Assembly (NCBI GenBank): GCA_028564925.1 | Contig: CM053030.1 | Location: 377,364,945 to 377,428,944 of the forward strand | Direction: 5' to 3' | DNA length: 64,000 bases | From: Lithobates sylvaticus | Lineage: Eukaryota > Chordata > Amphibia > Anura > Ranidae | In this document: positions 26,858 to 38,760 of the stretch, piece by piece | How positions within the stretch are numbered: the first letter of the stretch is position 1 | Layout: the number at the start of each line of letters is the position of its first letter | The notes under the pieces: generated by a model | What the model saw: the letters and a program-made list of their open reading frames with translations, nothing else | Databases searched by the model: none | Told to the model about the DNA's origin: nothing | Position numbers and translations under genes: made by a program

Positions 26858-27222
26858 GGCTCTAAACTCCATTTTGGGGACTCTTTAGGGTTAATATATG
26901 GTTTAATTGCTGTACCACCTTTGTGATCTAATTTTACTATTGTCACATTTGGCATATGTTCATATAGTATGTAGATTGTGATGCATATTACTGTGAGGTG
27001 AGAGACATCAATGGCGATTTCTGATCTTTACTGAGACTCTTACGTCATCCATTCATTTTGTAAAAATATTTTTTTGGGTCTTTTTCTTTTTTACAATTAT
27101 ACCTTTTTAGGTAATGAATATATGACGTGTAATATTTTTGATTGCACTTATATCCCTTAATATGCTTAATAGTTAACTCCTAGCTTTTTATTAGCTGAGA
27201 TATTACACACTTATTTTCATTG

Positions 27223-27460
27223 GGCCATTTGCCACTGTTATAGCTCCACCTTGGGGAGATAGTCGTGGCAACTTCCCATCACGTATTATCACACGGCTAT
27301 TTTATTTTCATGTATTTTATTTAGCTGTGATTTGATATTTGTCCACAAGATGGAGCCTTTTTTCAGCTTAATTTTTAACTCTATTTTTATATGCTCCCAA
27401 CACTGATATAGGCTATGTTCTGTCCCAAGCCTAATTTAACAGTCTCAATTAATTTTGACT
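27223..27460 (+). other. Sequence past the palindrome, likely 3' part of the Penelope-like copy
   Basis: The right arm goes on beyond the point where the left one stops. No coding sequence. It ends where the tandem units begin. I could not find a target-site duplicate of the left boundary. Confidence 0.4.
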
Positions 27461-27665
27461 AGTGCCACCATACACTCATATTTGGTCTATTTAAATATCT
27501 TCCAAGTTGAGGATATGTAATATATATAGATAAGGCTACTAGCCTTAGTCTTTCTTATGTGAGGGTTAAATTCAAAGTCAATTTACGTTTACCCGCCATT
27601 GAAGGTTCTCACCAGGGTGTGTCTGCCTTTGTCTATAAAGTTGCGATGATTCAGTGCGTCGCCCG

Positions 27666-27705
27666 TTCCCCAGAAGACGTCATTGGACGAAACGGACGTA
27701 GGGAG
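27666..27705 (+). ncRNA. Hammerhead-ribozyme-like motif, tandem unit 1
   Basis: Order: stem I 5' side ttccc (27666-27670), core CAGAAGA (27671-27677; consensus CTGANGA, so one mismatch), stem II gtc-attg-gac, GAAAC (27689-27693), GTA (27698-27700), stem I 3' side gggag (27701-27705). One unpaired base follows the first core. Penelope-like elements are known to carry minimal type I hammerheads. The mismatch and unpaired base make activity doubtful. Confidence 0.5.
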
Positions 27706-28853
27706 GTTGACGCACTGACGTCATCACGTTCCGCAACGAGAGCTGGTGTTTTCTGTTAGCCGGCCGGCGTTTCCTCATAAACATTACTGTGACTGTTTTG
27801 TTCGTTCTTGATGTAAGTAGTACTTACTTTTTTATTCAAATTAAATTTTGGTTTTACACTATGGGAGCTTCCCTGTGTTTTTATGATTTCATGCCAATAA
27901 ATGCTGATCGATGAGTCTGGGCTTTGGATTCGGGAGGATAAGATACTTCCATATTGACATATCCCACTGAGGCTGTCCAAGGGAATACTGAATGTATTTG
28001 GATCCATTTATGATGATTGGATTCGGCCTGGAGGTCTGAGAGTTTGGTTATACCAGGATATCGTTGAGTTGCAGGCTTAATTGAGCTTGCCTTTCGTTAA
28101 GCGCATTCTTTGAGCGGTGGTGGAGCACGTTTGTTCTTGGTTGATCACAGCACAAGTCACTATTCATTTTGATACTATTTTTGGCACTTTCATCAGACAA
28201 AGTCACTTCAATATTTTTTTCACGAACTTTTTTCCTTTGCACTTATCACATTGTTGCTTTTGGACTTTATTTTATTTTGTGGTATAGGCCACTAACCACT
28301 CCATTTGTGTAATTAGCGCGGCTTTTTTTTTTACTTTTTTTTTACTGTTTTATCTTGTTAATGTGTGTATCTACATTTTTTTTGCTGCTGCTACCCATTA
28401 TACACTTTTTTATGTCGTTCCTTTAGCCCCATTATTTCTTATATTAGGGCATTTCACTATTTTTGCACTCATTAGCGCGGTGTTTGCTACACTTTTTAAA
28501 GTAAGACGGGGGCTGGGGGGCGGTGACTGCCAAGTGTTTATTCACCTTAATGCATAGAATGCATAGAAGGGGTTTAACAGGGCCATTTTTCACCCTTCCT
28601 TACCAGAGCACTTTTTTGCGATTCGGCACTGCGTCGCTTTAACTGACAAGTGCCACCATACACTCATATTTGGTCTATTTAAATATCTTCCAAGTTGAGG
28701 ATATGTAATATATATAGATAAGGCTACTAGCCTTAGTCTTTCTTATGTGAGGGTTAAATTCAAAGTCAATTTACGTTTACCCGCCATTGAAGGTTCTCAC
28801 CAGGGTGTGTCTGCCTTTGTCTATAAAGTTGCGATGATTCAGTGCGTCGCCCG

Positions 28854-28893
28854 TTCCCCAGAAGACGTCATTGGACGAAACGGACGTAGGGAG
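28854..28893 (+). ncRNA. Hammerhead-ribozyme-like motif, tandem unit 2
   Basis: Same motif exactly 1188 bp downstream of the first, with the same core deviation (CAGAAGA). Confidence 0.5.
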
Positions 28894-29836
28894 GTTGACG
28901 CACTGACGTCATCACGTTCCGCAACGAGAGCGGGTGTTTTCTGTTAGCCGTCCGGCGTTTCCTCATAAACATTACTGTGACTGTTTTGTTCGTTCTTGAT
29001 GTAAGTAGTACTTACTTTTTTATTCAAATTAAATTTTGGTTTTACACTATGGGAGCTTCCCTGTGTTTTTATGATTTCATGCCAATAAATGCTGATCGAT
29101 GAGTCTGGGCTTTGGATTCGGGAGGATAAGATACTTCCATATTGACATATCCCACTGAGGCTGTCCAAGGGAATACTGAATGTATTTGGATCCATTTATG
29201 ATGATTGGATTCGGCCTGGAGGTCTGAGAGTTTGGTTATACCAGGATATCGTTGAGTTGCAGGCTTAATTGAGCTTGCCTTTCGTTAAGCGCATTCTTTG
29301 AGCGGTGGTGGAGCACGTTTGTTCTTGGTTGATCACAGCACAAGTCACTATTCATTTTGATACTATTTTTGGCACTTTCATCAGACAAAGTCACTTCAAT
29401 ATTTTTTTCACGAACTTTTTTCCTTTGCACTTATCACATTGTTGCTTTTGGACTTTATTTTATTTTGTGGTATAGGCCACTAACCACTCCATTTGTGTAA
29501 TTAGCGCGGCTTTTTTTTTTACTTTTTTTTTACTGTTTTATCTTGTTAATGTGTGTATCTACATTTTTTTTGCTGCTGCTACCCATTATACACTTTTTTA
29601 TGTCGTTCCCTTAGCCCCATTATTTCTTATATTAGGGCATTTCACTATTTTTGCACTCATTAGCGCGGTGTTTGCTACACTTTTTAAAGTAAGACGGGGG
29701 CTGGGGGGCGGTGACTGCCAAGTGTTTATTCACCTTAATGCATAGAATGCATAGAAGGGGTTTAACAGGGCCATTTTTCACCCTTCCTTACCAGAGCACT
29801 TTTTTGCGATTCGGCACTGCGTCGCTTTAACTGACA

Positions 29837-30745
29837 ATTGCGCGGTCGTGCGACGTTACACCCAAACAAAATTGACGTCCTTTTTTTCCCACAAATAGAG
29901 CTTTCTTTTGGTGGTATTTGATCGCCCCTGCGGTTTTTATTTTTTGCACTATAAACAAAAGAAGAGCGACAATTTTGAAAAAAAACACAATATTTTTTAC
30001 TTTTTGCTATAATAAATATCCCATTTTTTAAAAAAAAAAAACAATTTTTTTCCTCAGTTTAGGCCGATACGTATTCTTCTACATATTTTTGGTAAAAAAA
30101 ATTGCAATAAGCGTATATTGACGGGTTTGCGCAAAAGTTATAGCGTCTACAAAATAGGGGATAGATTTATTGCATTTTTTTTTTTTTTACTAGTAATGGC
30201 GGCGATCTGCGATTTTTTTTTTCGTGACTGCGACATTGCGGCGGACACTTCGGACACTTTTGACACATTTTTGGGACCATTCACATTTACACAGCGATCG
30301 TTGCTATAAAATTGCATTGATTACTGTGTAAATGTGACTGGCAGGGAAGGGGTTAACACTAGGGGGCGCTGCAGGGGTTAATGTATTCCCTATATGTGTG
30401 ATTCTAACTGTGGGGGGAGGGGACTCAAGGGGAGGAGACCGATCATGTGTTCCTCCGTACTGGATCACATGATCGGTCTCCTGCTCACTGACAGGACGTG
30501 GAGCTGTGTGTTTACACACACAGCTCCACGGTCCTGCATGGTCCCGTTGTTTTAACGGGCAATCGCGGGTGCCCGGCGGACATAGAGGCCGCCGGGCACC
30601 CGCACCGGGTCCCGAGCGACGCCGCGGGCGCGCGCGCGTGCCCCCCAGGCGGCCGGGAATGGGAGGACGTCATATGACGCCCACCCAGGATGGTAGATCC
30701 ACCTTGTGGGCGTCATATGACTATGGGCGGGTATTGAAGGGGTTA
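29837..30745 (-). mobile_element. TTAACCAC-type element, copy 5 (inverted)
   Basis: Read on the minus strand it starts TTAACCCCTTCAATACCCGC and contains gccgccgggcacccgc hairpins, the ccctagtgttaaccccttcc block and the block shared with 7195-7365 and 19800-20170. Its tail extends back into 29760-29836 and is duplicated at about 28570-28648 with the tandem unit. A very GC-rich island (30550-30660) is internal to it and is not a promoter as far as I can see. Confidence 0.65.
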
Positions 30746-30749
30746 AGCT

Positions 30750-30842
30750 TTGACAAAAAAAAAAAAAACTGGAAGCTGATTGGTTTATATGCGGAGCTGC
30801 ACCAGATTTTGCACTCTCCAGTTTTGGTAAATCAACCACCAG
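30750..30842. repeat. Half copy of the 'gatttactaaaactgg' MITE
   Basis: Contains ctggaagctgattgg and ends TTTTGGTAAATCAACC. Only the right half is present, as in the complete copy at 2088-2259. Another fragment is at 31856-31893. Confidence 0.6.
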
Positions 30843-32430
30843 CATCTCTGATGTCAAACTTATTGATCTGCACACCTGCTAATTTCATTTCTCCTTATCT
30901 GGTAAAATGGGATCAAGACCTCCACTTGCAACTGTCAGTAAAAGAACGAGATAAGATATTCTTCTTTGCTCACAAAACATCAATATTAGTAATCCTGCAA
31001 ATTTTTCACACCTCAATGCCCGTCGCGCTTTGCTGTGTGTTTCCAAAATGTGCTGGAAATGGGTATCACATTTCCAAAACACACACCAAAGTGTGCATGT
31101 AAATGCAGCCTAATTGTTAATGATACCCCAATTGTGGTTAGCATGCCATTATGGCAACGCAAGCGCAATAAGCTTTGGTCCAGGTCCACCTGGACCTGGA
31201 GAAATGCCTGGACTGGGCTAAAGCCACAATCGCTAATGATCCCTAGTAATGAGGGATCAACAGGAGCTAGTAAGTGAGTCTTTCAGCTGTTGGTGGAGGC
31301 ACTAATATTTAAGATCTCTACGGTGGTGAACAGTGGAAATTGACATTAGGATTTACTTTGACATCACTTGTGGACTGTTCCAATCACTTAACCTTTTACA
31401 TTTGTACATCTATGATTGAATAGAGTGATGTTCATTTATTTTTATGTTTACGCACTGTGTAGGTGTCTCATGGGAGGTTTTGCTGCTTACATTTTTTATA
31501 TAGAACATTTCTGAGCACAGATTTGTTCAAATTTTTTAAGGTTCTCTATAATGAGAAATCAAAGATCTTTTAGACCTTTGACAGCTCACCTGCCTTCCAA
31601 TGAAGGTAAAGTAGCATGGAGATTGTGCTCCATTAGCTTCTTCCCTGCCTGCAAGGGACAGGGAAAGTGACAGGGGAACCCCGACATTTACATGTCTCTT
31701 CTGGGTTCATTCTAGCTAGGGGAGATTAGCAGGAGGGAAAAATTTGTGCCAGGGGGCACACTCTGGGGGCCACAGAATGTAATTTTGCAGCTGTATAGCC
31801 ACCACATTGTTTTCATTAGAAAGCCAGAAGTTGGCTTGTGGAGTGTACACACTGTGGGTTTGATTTACTAAAACTGGAGAGTGCAAAATCTGGTCTAGCA
31901 GAGTTGGTGAAAGCAGGGGTCCGTCATCCATAGATAATTCCAAAAATCCTCCGGATTGCTCTCCTGGAGCTCCCACAGCAAAGGCATATGATATAATTGG
32001 TCAAGATTAATAAAGCAACCGATTTTTGGTCCAAGAAATCCTCCTCCTCCTGTTCCTGGACTGGACTTGGGTCAAAGCAATAACTCCAAGGCCAATAATA
32101 AATAACACGTTATCTCCTCCAATTCTGCAACATGTCTGGTTGACGAACGGCCGCTCAGAAACTAACTGAAAAACGTGAAATAAAAAGCACGAAATGAAAA
32201 GTACAAATAAACACTCAGCAAACTTTTACTAACATGAAATTAGCAGAAGGAGCCCATAGGGTGGTGCCTGACAATTGAACTTCCTCTTTATCGGCTCATA
32301 GTATGTCTAGTACGTCACTACGTTTGTGTTTGTTGGCTGACAATTGCCGTTTGTATGCAAAACAAGTTTTTAGCCAATGTCCTTCGGACAAAAGTCAGAG
32401 GCTTGACAAATCCGATCGTGTGTAAGAGGC
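30843..32430. other. Non-coding DNA with short repeat scraps
   Basis: Includes a small palindrome (gtccaggtccacctggacctgg, near 31180) and, at 32395-32430, the tail of a 'ccgatcgtgtgt' MITE. No exon recognised. Confidence 0.4.
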
Positions 32431-34064
32431 TTAAAAGTCACACTTCTCAGCATAAAAGTCCTTACACAAGCTTGTATTATAGAGGAAGAGGGGGTGTGTC
32501 AGATAAAGTCTGTTATTGAATTGTGATTGCTGAGAGCACTTGGTTTAACCATACTGCCTATTTAACTACATTTAGACACCCTGCATAGCTTCTGTAATGG
32601 GAAAATGAATGTAGTTCTAAAGAAAAACGGATTGTTTGTACAAAGTCTATCCACAGGAATATCCATTTTGTGAATTCCAATTGACCCCTTTTGTCTGAGC
32701 GATACATTAAAAGTGGGTGGACATTTTTTGACCGACACGTTCACATCTAATGGTATATTTGTATTGAGCCCCCTTTTAAACAGTTTCATAATGCCAAGAC
32801 CTACAGATCAGGGCAGGTAACCTCAAACTCTAAATATATATACTAATTTATGCAATCTAAAATAATCTAAAATAATAATCCAAGCTGAAGTCCTGCTGCA
32901 AAAAACTTTTGAAAAGACTTATTTGGGTTTTATCTGTAGATTCTTACATGCATCTTGTCATGTGTATGCCAAATGCTTATTTTTTTCTTTCCAAATATCC
33001 TATTATATAATGTATTACTGTTTTTAGTATGAAAAGGCTATTTGTAAATACAATGATATAGTATTAACTATCTATATTATATATTATGCCTGTTTTTGAA
33101 AATCAGTTGTGAAATAATTGAATTGGTTAATTAAGTTTTTTGTCTTTCCATAATACATATATAGTTTTGCATGTCATTTTCACACCATAGGCATGAAAAA
33201 ACTGTTGGAATGCTAAGTGTATGATGATTGCTCAGGATTTGGTTCAGGCCATGAGGGATACTGTGAGACATAAATAGAGCAGCAGAAAGTTCTTCCAGGA
33301 AGTGATCCAATTTGTGAATTCAGTACAGATTTTTGTCACTATTACTTAGGGCAGAGGTTGTTGGTATTTGGGACATTGTTCTTTATTGAAGCCTGGGGCA
33401 TAGTAAACTGTTCTTATTTTAGCAGAAAGAAAAATGGATTCTAACAAATGTAAAACACTAAAAAATTATTTTTGAAACACACTTAATTGCTTTCAACACA
33501 CACACACACATAGAGGAAAAAAACATATTTTTTTGCATTTTCTGCTATTTAAATTATGTTACAATACTACTGTACGTAACTGCTTAAAAAATATATAATA
33601 ATATAATAAATAATAACAACAATAAAATATACACTAATATAATAATATATAAAAATATATTAAATAACTGCTTCTAAGGAAACTAATTTGATTGTTATCT
33701 GTGTTAACCATCACTTGCCATTACTGTATAAATTTTATTCACATTCTTTATAAAGCATAAGGTGTTCTTGAGCTATGTGAGTGACTCATTGATTATATAG
33801 GTGAGGGATAGCATTGCAGCTGCAATAAAAATAGATGTTTCTCTGTTTCTTAGCAATTATTTAAAAACCTGGAGTGGTAAATCTCTGCATGTTAGTCCTG
33901 GTCACCCCTATGCAGAAGAGAAACAAAAACAGAGTAGAGGCCTGTTTTAGATCAGTGATAACATGAAAAGTAGAATCTTGCAGGAATCATCAACTTTCAT
34001 CTAGCAAAAGGGTCAAAGAGAATGGTTACAGATGAAGTAGAAAACCTCTTCAGCTTCCACTTGA
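32431..34064. other. AT-rich non-coding DNA, nothing recognised
   Basis: A short (CA)n at about 33498-33512 and AT-rich runs 33590-33665. No transposon ends noticed. Confidence 0.45.
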
Positions 34065-34065
34065 C

Positions 34066-34496
34066 TAATGTCGCGTACACACGAGTGGATTTTCCGTCAG
34101 AAAAATCTTGGATGATTTTTCCGACGGAATTCCGCTCAAGCTTGGCTTGCATACACACGGTCACACAAAAGTTCCCTGAACTTTCGACCATCAAGAACGC
34201 AGTGATGTACAAAACTACGACAAGCCGAGAAAATGAAGTTCAATGTTTCCGAGCATGCGTCAAATTGTTTCCGAGCATGCATAGAAATATTGCGTGTCGG
34301 AATTGCTACAGACGATTGGAATTTCCGATCAGAACTTTTTCCATCTGAAAAATTGAGAACATGCTCTCAATCTTTTGCTGGCTAGGATTTCGGCCAGCAA
34401 AAGTCCGATGGAGCATACACACGGTCGCATTTTCTGACCAAAAGCTCTCATCGGTCTTTTGCTGGGCAAATTTCCGATCGTGTGTACGTGGCATTA
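34066..34496. mobile_element. MITE with 'cgtacacacg...cgtgtgtacg' ends, copy 1
   Basis: The left end TAATGTCGCGTACACACG pairs with the right end CGTGTGTACGTGGCATTA. The interior has repeated gagcat(a)cacacggtc blocks. Copies at 44820-45252 and 56892-57360 share the gatcggac and gatggagcatacacacggtc motifs. Confidence 0.8.
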
Positions 34497-35148
34497 GAGT
34501 TACAGAAAGTACAATTTTCTCAACAATTCCCAACTTCAGAATGTATAAAGCTTTATATCATACTCTATTTAGATACTACTTGACAAGTACATTGTTATAT
34601 TCCAGGCATTTGTAAATGTATATATAATAAAGGATTTTGTCCCGTATATATAACACTTTCTATTTAATGAATTGCTGGCGTATGTCTTTACAGGGTGTGT
34701 ACGCTTTGGCATCCAGCAGCTCTCCTCCTTAAATATGACAGTCTTATTCTTAAGCTATTATTTGTTCACTTGTCAGATTTACTATACACTTTGTCTTGCC
34801 TGAAAACATTTTGTAAGAAATACAAATATTGTCACATTTTGACACGTCTCTCTTTGTAGCAAATATAGCTCTTTTACCATTTTTGTTCCTAAAAGATTCA
34901 GTCGCTTTTGTGGCTTATTCTGTCAACTCATTAGCTGCTCAAAATGCCCCTCCTAGACATGATTGCCTAATTAGGCATGCTTCTTTTATACAATAGGGAA
35001 AATGATGCACGTACTTCAAACTCAAGTGCACTTTGAAAGGAAGAAGCATTGAATTAATCTTCTTAAAATAAATGCCATCCAAGAGGTAAAGGTGTTTTAA
35101 ACTTTTTTAAGCTCTCTGTTCTTTTTTTTTTTCCATCACACATATCTA
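34497..35148. other. Non-coding DNA, nothing recognised
   Basis: No gene or element ends noticed. Confidence 0.4.
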
Positions 35149-35758
35149 AGCCATATTTTCTGGCATATAAGATCCTTTTTTATACTTAAAAACATCCCCA
35201 AAAAATCGGGGGCCGTCTTATACGCCAGTATAAAATGGGCACTTTTAGTTTGTTTGGGCTAAGCTGGCCCACAACGAACATCCCTAATCTGTCAGCCCGC
35301 TGGATGTGCGGTAATACTTTATGTAGCTTTGGCTACATACAATATACTGTGCTTGGATTGGCTTTGCGAGTCAGAGAGGCGCAGGCTGATGCTGTTACAA
35401 CCTCTGCCAATCCGAGCAGGCTTTGAATTCATTAATAGAATACATCGCTCGCCGTGATTGGCAGAGGTGGGAACATCATCAGCCCACGACTCTCTGACTC
35501 TCAAAGCCAATCTGAGTAGGCTTTGTTTTCATTAATAGAATACATTTCTCACTGTGGTTGGCTCAGCGCAGTATACTGTATGTATACTGTATGTTGGCGA
35601 AGCTACTGTACATACGGTATTACCGCACATCCAGCGGCCTGACAGACTAGTCACAAGGGGGTCATCTTATACTGCGAGTATAGCCCAAAACCAACATTTT
35701 AACTGGAGAATTAGGGGGTTGTCTTATACGACCGGTCATACGCTGGCAAATACGGTAG
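35149..35758. mobile_element. MITE-like element with 'gtcttatacg' blocks
   Basis: The left end (atattttctggcatataaga) and right end (tcatacgctggcaaatacgg) are imperfect complements. Inner motifs gccgtcttatacgcc and ggttgtcttatacgacc repeat the signature. It has an internal duplication: ttgaattcattaatagaatacat (about 35424) recurs as ttttcattaatagaatacat (about 35525). Confidence 0.55.
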
Positions 35759-35915
35759 TTAGAAAATTCCTGAAAGCATGCTGTTATTTAACAATAAAGC
35801 CATATAACAGATCAGTAGTAGAAAACACATATTTTAACTTGGACCTAATTTTAAAAAAATGACTTTGGTCCCTCCAAGGCCCTTACCTCTGTACTTAAAA
35901 CAGAACATTACTCTT

Positions 35916-36300
35916 TTAGGCTGGGTTCACACTTGTGCGATGACAGACATCCCATGTGATTCACACTGCATTGCTGTGAAGATCACAGGCGATGTCTGTG
36001 CAATGCAAATTCATCCATACAAACTGCATGACTGAAATTGCATGCTGCAGGACCCCTTTTTTTGGTCTGCACTGGAATGAGATCGCATAGGTGTTCACAC
36101 CCATGCAATCTGATTCCTGTACTATTTGACAGTTCGCACTGTGATTTGCAAACCGATCTGAGGGTGTCATTAACTTTCTATTGACACCTGCAGCGTTTCA
36201 CAGAGGGCAGTGTGAACTGCCTGTGAATGATATGCAATGCGGGAACCAGCACAGGAATTGCGCTGGTTCCCACACTGCATATGTGTGAACCCAGACTTAA
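35916..36300. mobile_element. MITE with 'gggttcacac...gtgtgaaccc' ends
   Basis: Left TTAGGCTGGGTTCACACTTG, right GTGTGAACCCAGACTTAA: clear inverted ends bordered by TTA/TAA. A relative is at 14975-15290. Confidence 0.75.
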
Positions 36301-36933
36301 TCAACATTGACTTTTTTGAATTCTTATGCTACTAGCATTGGTAAATAAATAGGAAATTATATCATATTTTTCTGGTTTGAACTGTATTTTTGTTACATTT
36401 CTTGCATGGAAGCAGAGACCTAAGAAAGAACTTTGGGCTGGAAATGGGCAATGCTGGATTTCATGGACTTCAACGTGTCTATTTTTTTATTTACTTACAG
36501 GAACAATTACCAAGGAATAGAAACTAAATAAAAAAATAATAACAACATTTTAGCTCTGAAGGAGTTCCTCTTTAGACAAATGTCCCAGCAGCTGCTACGT
36601 CTTTTTTCTTTTTAGCCACTGTAAAGAAGTGAATATTTGTGAGGTGGGATCTCTAATGAGCTGCCCCTGCCTATACAGTCAATTAGAGCCTCCAACACAC
36701 ACATAGTTATGCCCTTGCTTTGGCTAACAGAAGGTGCAAGAAGTGAGTCTTGACGTTTGGGACTATTGAAGACCTAGCTCCAGGATAGAGGAAAGTTTCT
36801 GGGTGGGTTGGATTGATGGGTTTTTTCAAAAGGAGTCTGGTAAAGGACTAGTGGACCAAAAGTGAATTTTTTATCTTATGCCTAGGTAACCCCCAAAGAA
36901 TCTGCCTCCCCTCTTTAGTACCCCTCAAATAGT
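36301..36933. other. Non-coding DNA, nothing recognised
   Basis: No gene or repeat ends noticed. Confidence 0.4.
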
Positions 36934-37192
36934 ATATTTTACTTTTTTAGAAGATGAGCTGAGTTGCTGAAAGCTAAAGTATAGCGCCCCTTAAATTAAG
37001 TCAAAATTTTGTTCCATGAACAGATTTGGGACTTTTAGGGCGCAATGATACAAAAAATATTGAATATGAAAAATAGTTTATTGAAAATCACAACATAACT
37101 TAATATTGCACTTTTGACATCATATGTCTATGAAAACATTTAAAAACAATACATCACTGAACAGAGATGACGTTTTCATTTATTGCTCTTTT

Positions 37193-37232
37193 TCTCAACA
37201 TGTTTCACCCAAATTTGGGCTTCCTCAGGAGA
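37193..37232 (-). ncRNA. Hammerhead-like motif, left arm of element B
   Basis: On the minus strand: stem I tctc, core CTGAGGA (fits CTGANGA), stem II gccca-aatt-tgggt after one unpaired A, GAAAC, atg, TT, stem I gaga. Both conserved cores fit the consensus. The unpaired base before stem II and the 2-bp stem III are the weak points. Confidence 0.6.
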
Positions 37233-37467
37233 GTTAGGTAATGTCATATAATATTTACTGAAATAGAGAAATCCAGTCAGACATTGAACACACAAAATTT
37301 ACACTGCCTAGGTAGAATAGTATAGAAATGAACATCACGTAAAATGTGATGTTCATTTCTATACTATACTATTTCTATACTATTCTACCTAGGCAGTGTA
37401 AATTTTGTGTGTTCAATGTCTGACTGTATTTCTCTTTTTCAGTAAATATTATATGACATTACCTAAC

Positions 37468-37507
37468 TCTCCTGATGAAGCCCAAATTTGGGTGAAACAT
37501 GTTGAGA
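37468..37507 (+). ncRNA. Hammerhead-like motif, right arm of element B
   Basis: Stem I tctc (37468-37471), CTGATGA (37472-37478), unpaired A, stem II gccca-aatt-tgggt, GAAAC (37494-37498), palindromic acatgt as a minimal stem III, T, stem I gaga (37504-37507). A palindromic short stem III is what dimer-active minimal hammerheads use. Confidence 0.62.
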
Positions 37508-37712
37508 AAAAGAGCAATAAATGAAAACTTCATCTCTGTTCAGTGATGTATTGTTTTTAAATGTTTTCATAGACATATGATGTCAAAAGTGCAATATTAA
37601 GTTATGTTGTGATTTTCAATAAACTATTTTTCATATTCAATATTTTTTGTATCATTGCGCCCTAAAAGTCCCAAATCTGTTCATGGAACAAAATTTTGAG
37701 CATATTTTACTT

Positions 37713-38760
37713 GTTTGCTGGATCCTCCTCCTCCTCCCTGTGGTGCGTGACTCTGCACGATGCAGAGAGCTGCACCAATGAGATTATAATAGCATTGTTC
37801 TTTGCATCAATGTACTATGAATGCTGGTCACTATGCTCCAGAGGTGGGGCTATGACATCCTGCATTCACAGTCTATCTTTGATCTTTTAGGTTGTGTGTG
37901 TGGCTGGGAAATTTTAAATTTGCATACATTTTAAATGTGTATCAGTTAGTACATTATGTTCAACTTTCTATACAAAAAAAAGATCTGCCCTTTACTGATA
38001 TTCAGATTTAGGATTTGTTTTGTTAAAATGAATAAAGCCTTAAAAGCTTTTACTACATAATAATTATTTTAAAAGTGTATTCACCCACAGTCACAAATGT
38101 TACCACTTGCTAATTTGATAATTAAACATAACTCTTTATGGTTGCTATTGATAAATGCATTTGGTGCATCTTATTTTCTCTTGGCTATACGTTCCTAACT
38201 AATCCTATGAAAAACATGCAAAAGATGTCTTGCACTAATTGTGCATACTTTGCAAAGTTTTAAAACTCCTGCAGAATATTGTCAAGACTTGCATCTTTAG
38301 TATCATTTTGATGCAGCGAGTCTATTGACTTACCATTAAAATCACATACGTGTACAGCTATGTTGCAGTCTTATTTGCTTAACTAAAGCAATATATGGGT
38401 ACATACACAGCGCAGTTAACATTGCACTTTATCAACATAAGCACTGTTGCATAATTAACTGTCTATATTCCAAGACATTCTGCCAGAAACACTGTATCCA
38501 AACTGTGGGGAAAGCGATTGTCCCAGTAGCAGCTGTTTGATAAAAGTTCAAATCCCCTTCTGGTCTGTCCATGTCTGGATAACTTGGCTCAGATTCATCT
38601 TCCTTGGGAAAAATATTATTTGTTTCACATTTACTTTAGCAATGCAAGACACCACAGACATCTCCTATTTTTGTTAAATAATATGTTTATTTTTGTAAGT
38701 GTCTTGTGTTAACACAAAACTCCCTTACAGCTATTTAGTAAGCAAATGAAAACATGAGAA
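37713..38760. other. Non-coding DNA, nothing recognised
   Basis: No gene or repeat ends noticed. Confidence 0.4.

Larger units (their letters stand above)
24499..27222. mobile_element. Head-to-head pair of Penelope-like (GIY-YIG) retroelement copies (element A)
   Basis: The left arm (24499-25762, minus) and right arm (25959-27222, plus) are inverted repeats of equal length (1264 bp each). All 252 residues of the left product occur unchanged in the right product. Between them lie 196 bp (25763-25958), which are simply the further-upstream coding part of the right copy. Both copies are 5' truncated. The left is also cut at its 3' side at 24499, while the right continues past 27222. Partial, inverted and tandem insertions are typical of Penelope-like elements. 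A later fold-back duplication or an assembly artefact is the alternative. Confidence 0.85.
27461..29836 (+). repeat. Two tandem 1188-bp units, almost identical
   Basis: Unit 1 is 27461-28648 and unit 2 is 28649-29836. I noticed only about three single-base differences, so the duplication is recent or an assembly duplication. Each unit has a hammerhead-like motif early on, a stretch about 28105-28130 (gagcggtggt ... cgtttgttctt) resembling the 3' terminus of the fold-back element at 42.6 kb (gagcggtggtcgtttgttt), two attagcgcg motifs, and a terminal piece of a TTAACCAC-type element. Because that last piece is the end of the element that continues after 29836, the duplication breakpoint lies inside it. 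Confidence 0.95.
36934..37712. mobile_element. Fold-back element with 11-bp direct repeats and two hammerhead-like motifs (element B)
   Basis: The palindrome runs 37001-37699, centred near 37345, with nearly identical arms. The direct repeat atattttactt occurs at 36934-36944 and 37702-37712. Between it and the palindrome the left arm is 56 bp longer (36945-37000), including ggggcgctatac in complement, while the right arm stops at the repeat. So one arm appears to reach the true end and the other is truncated. Each arm carries one hammerhead-like motif reading outward. Confidence 0.8.

Noticed and set aside
27461-29836. Tandem units considered as a CRISPR array or satellite
   Set aside because: Only two long units with no spacers, in a vertebrate-type genome.
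30552-30720. GC-rich, CpG-rich island considered as a promoter
   Set aside because: It is the internal part of a dispersed TTAACCAC-type element, and no adjacent first exon is visible.
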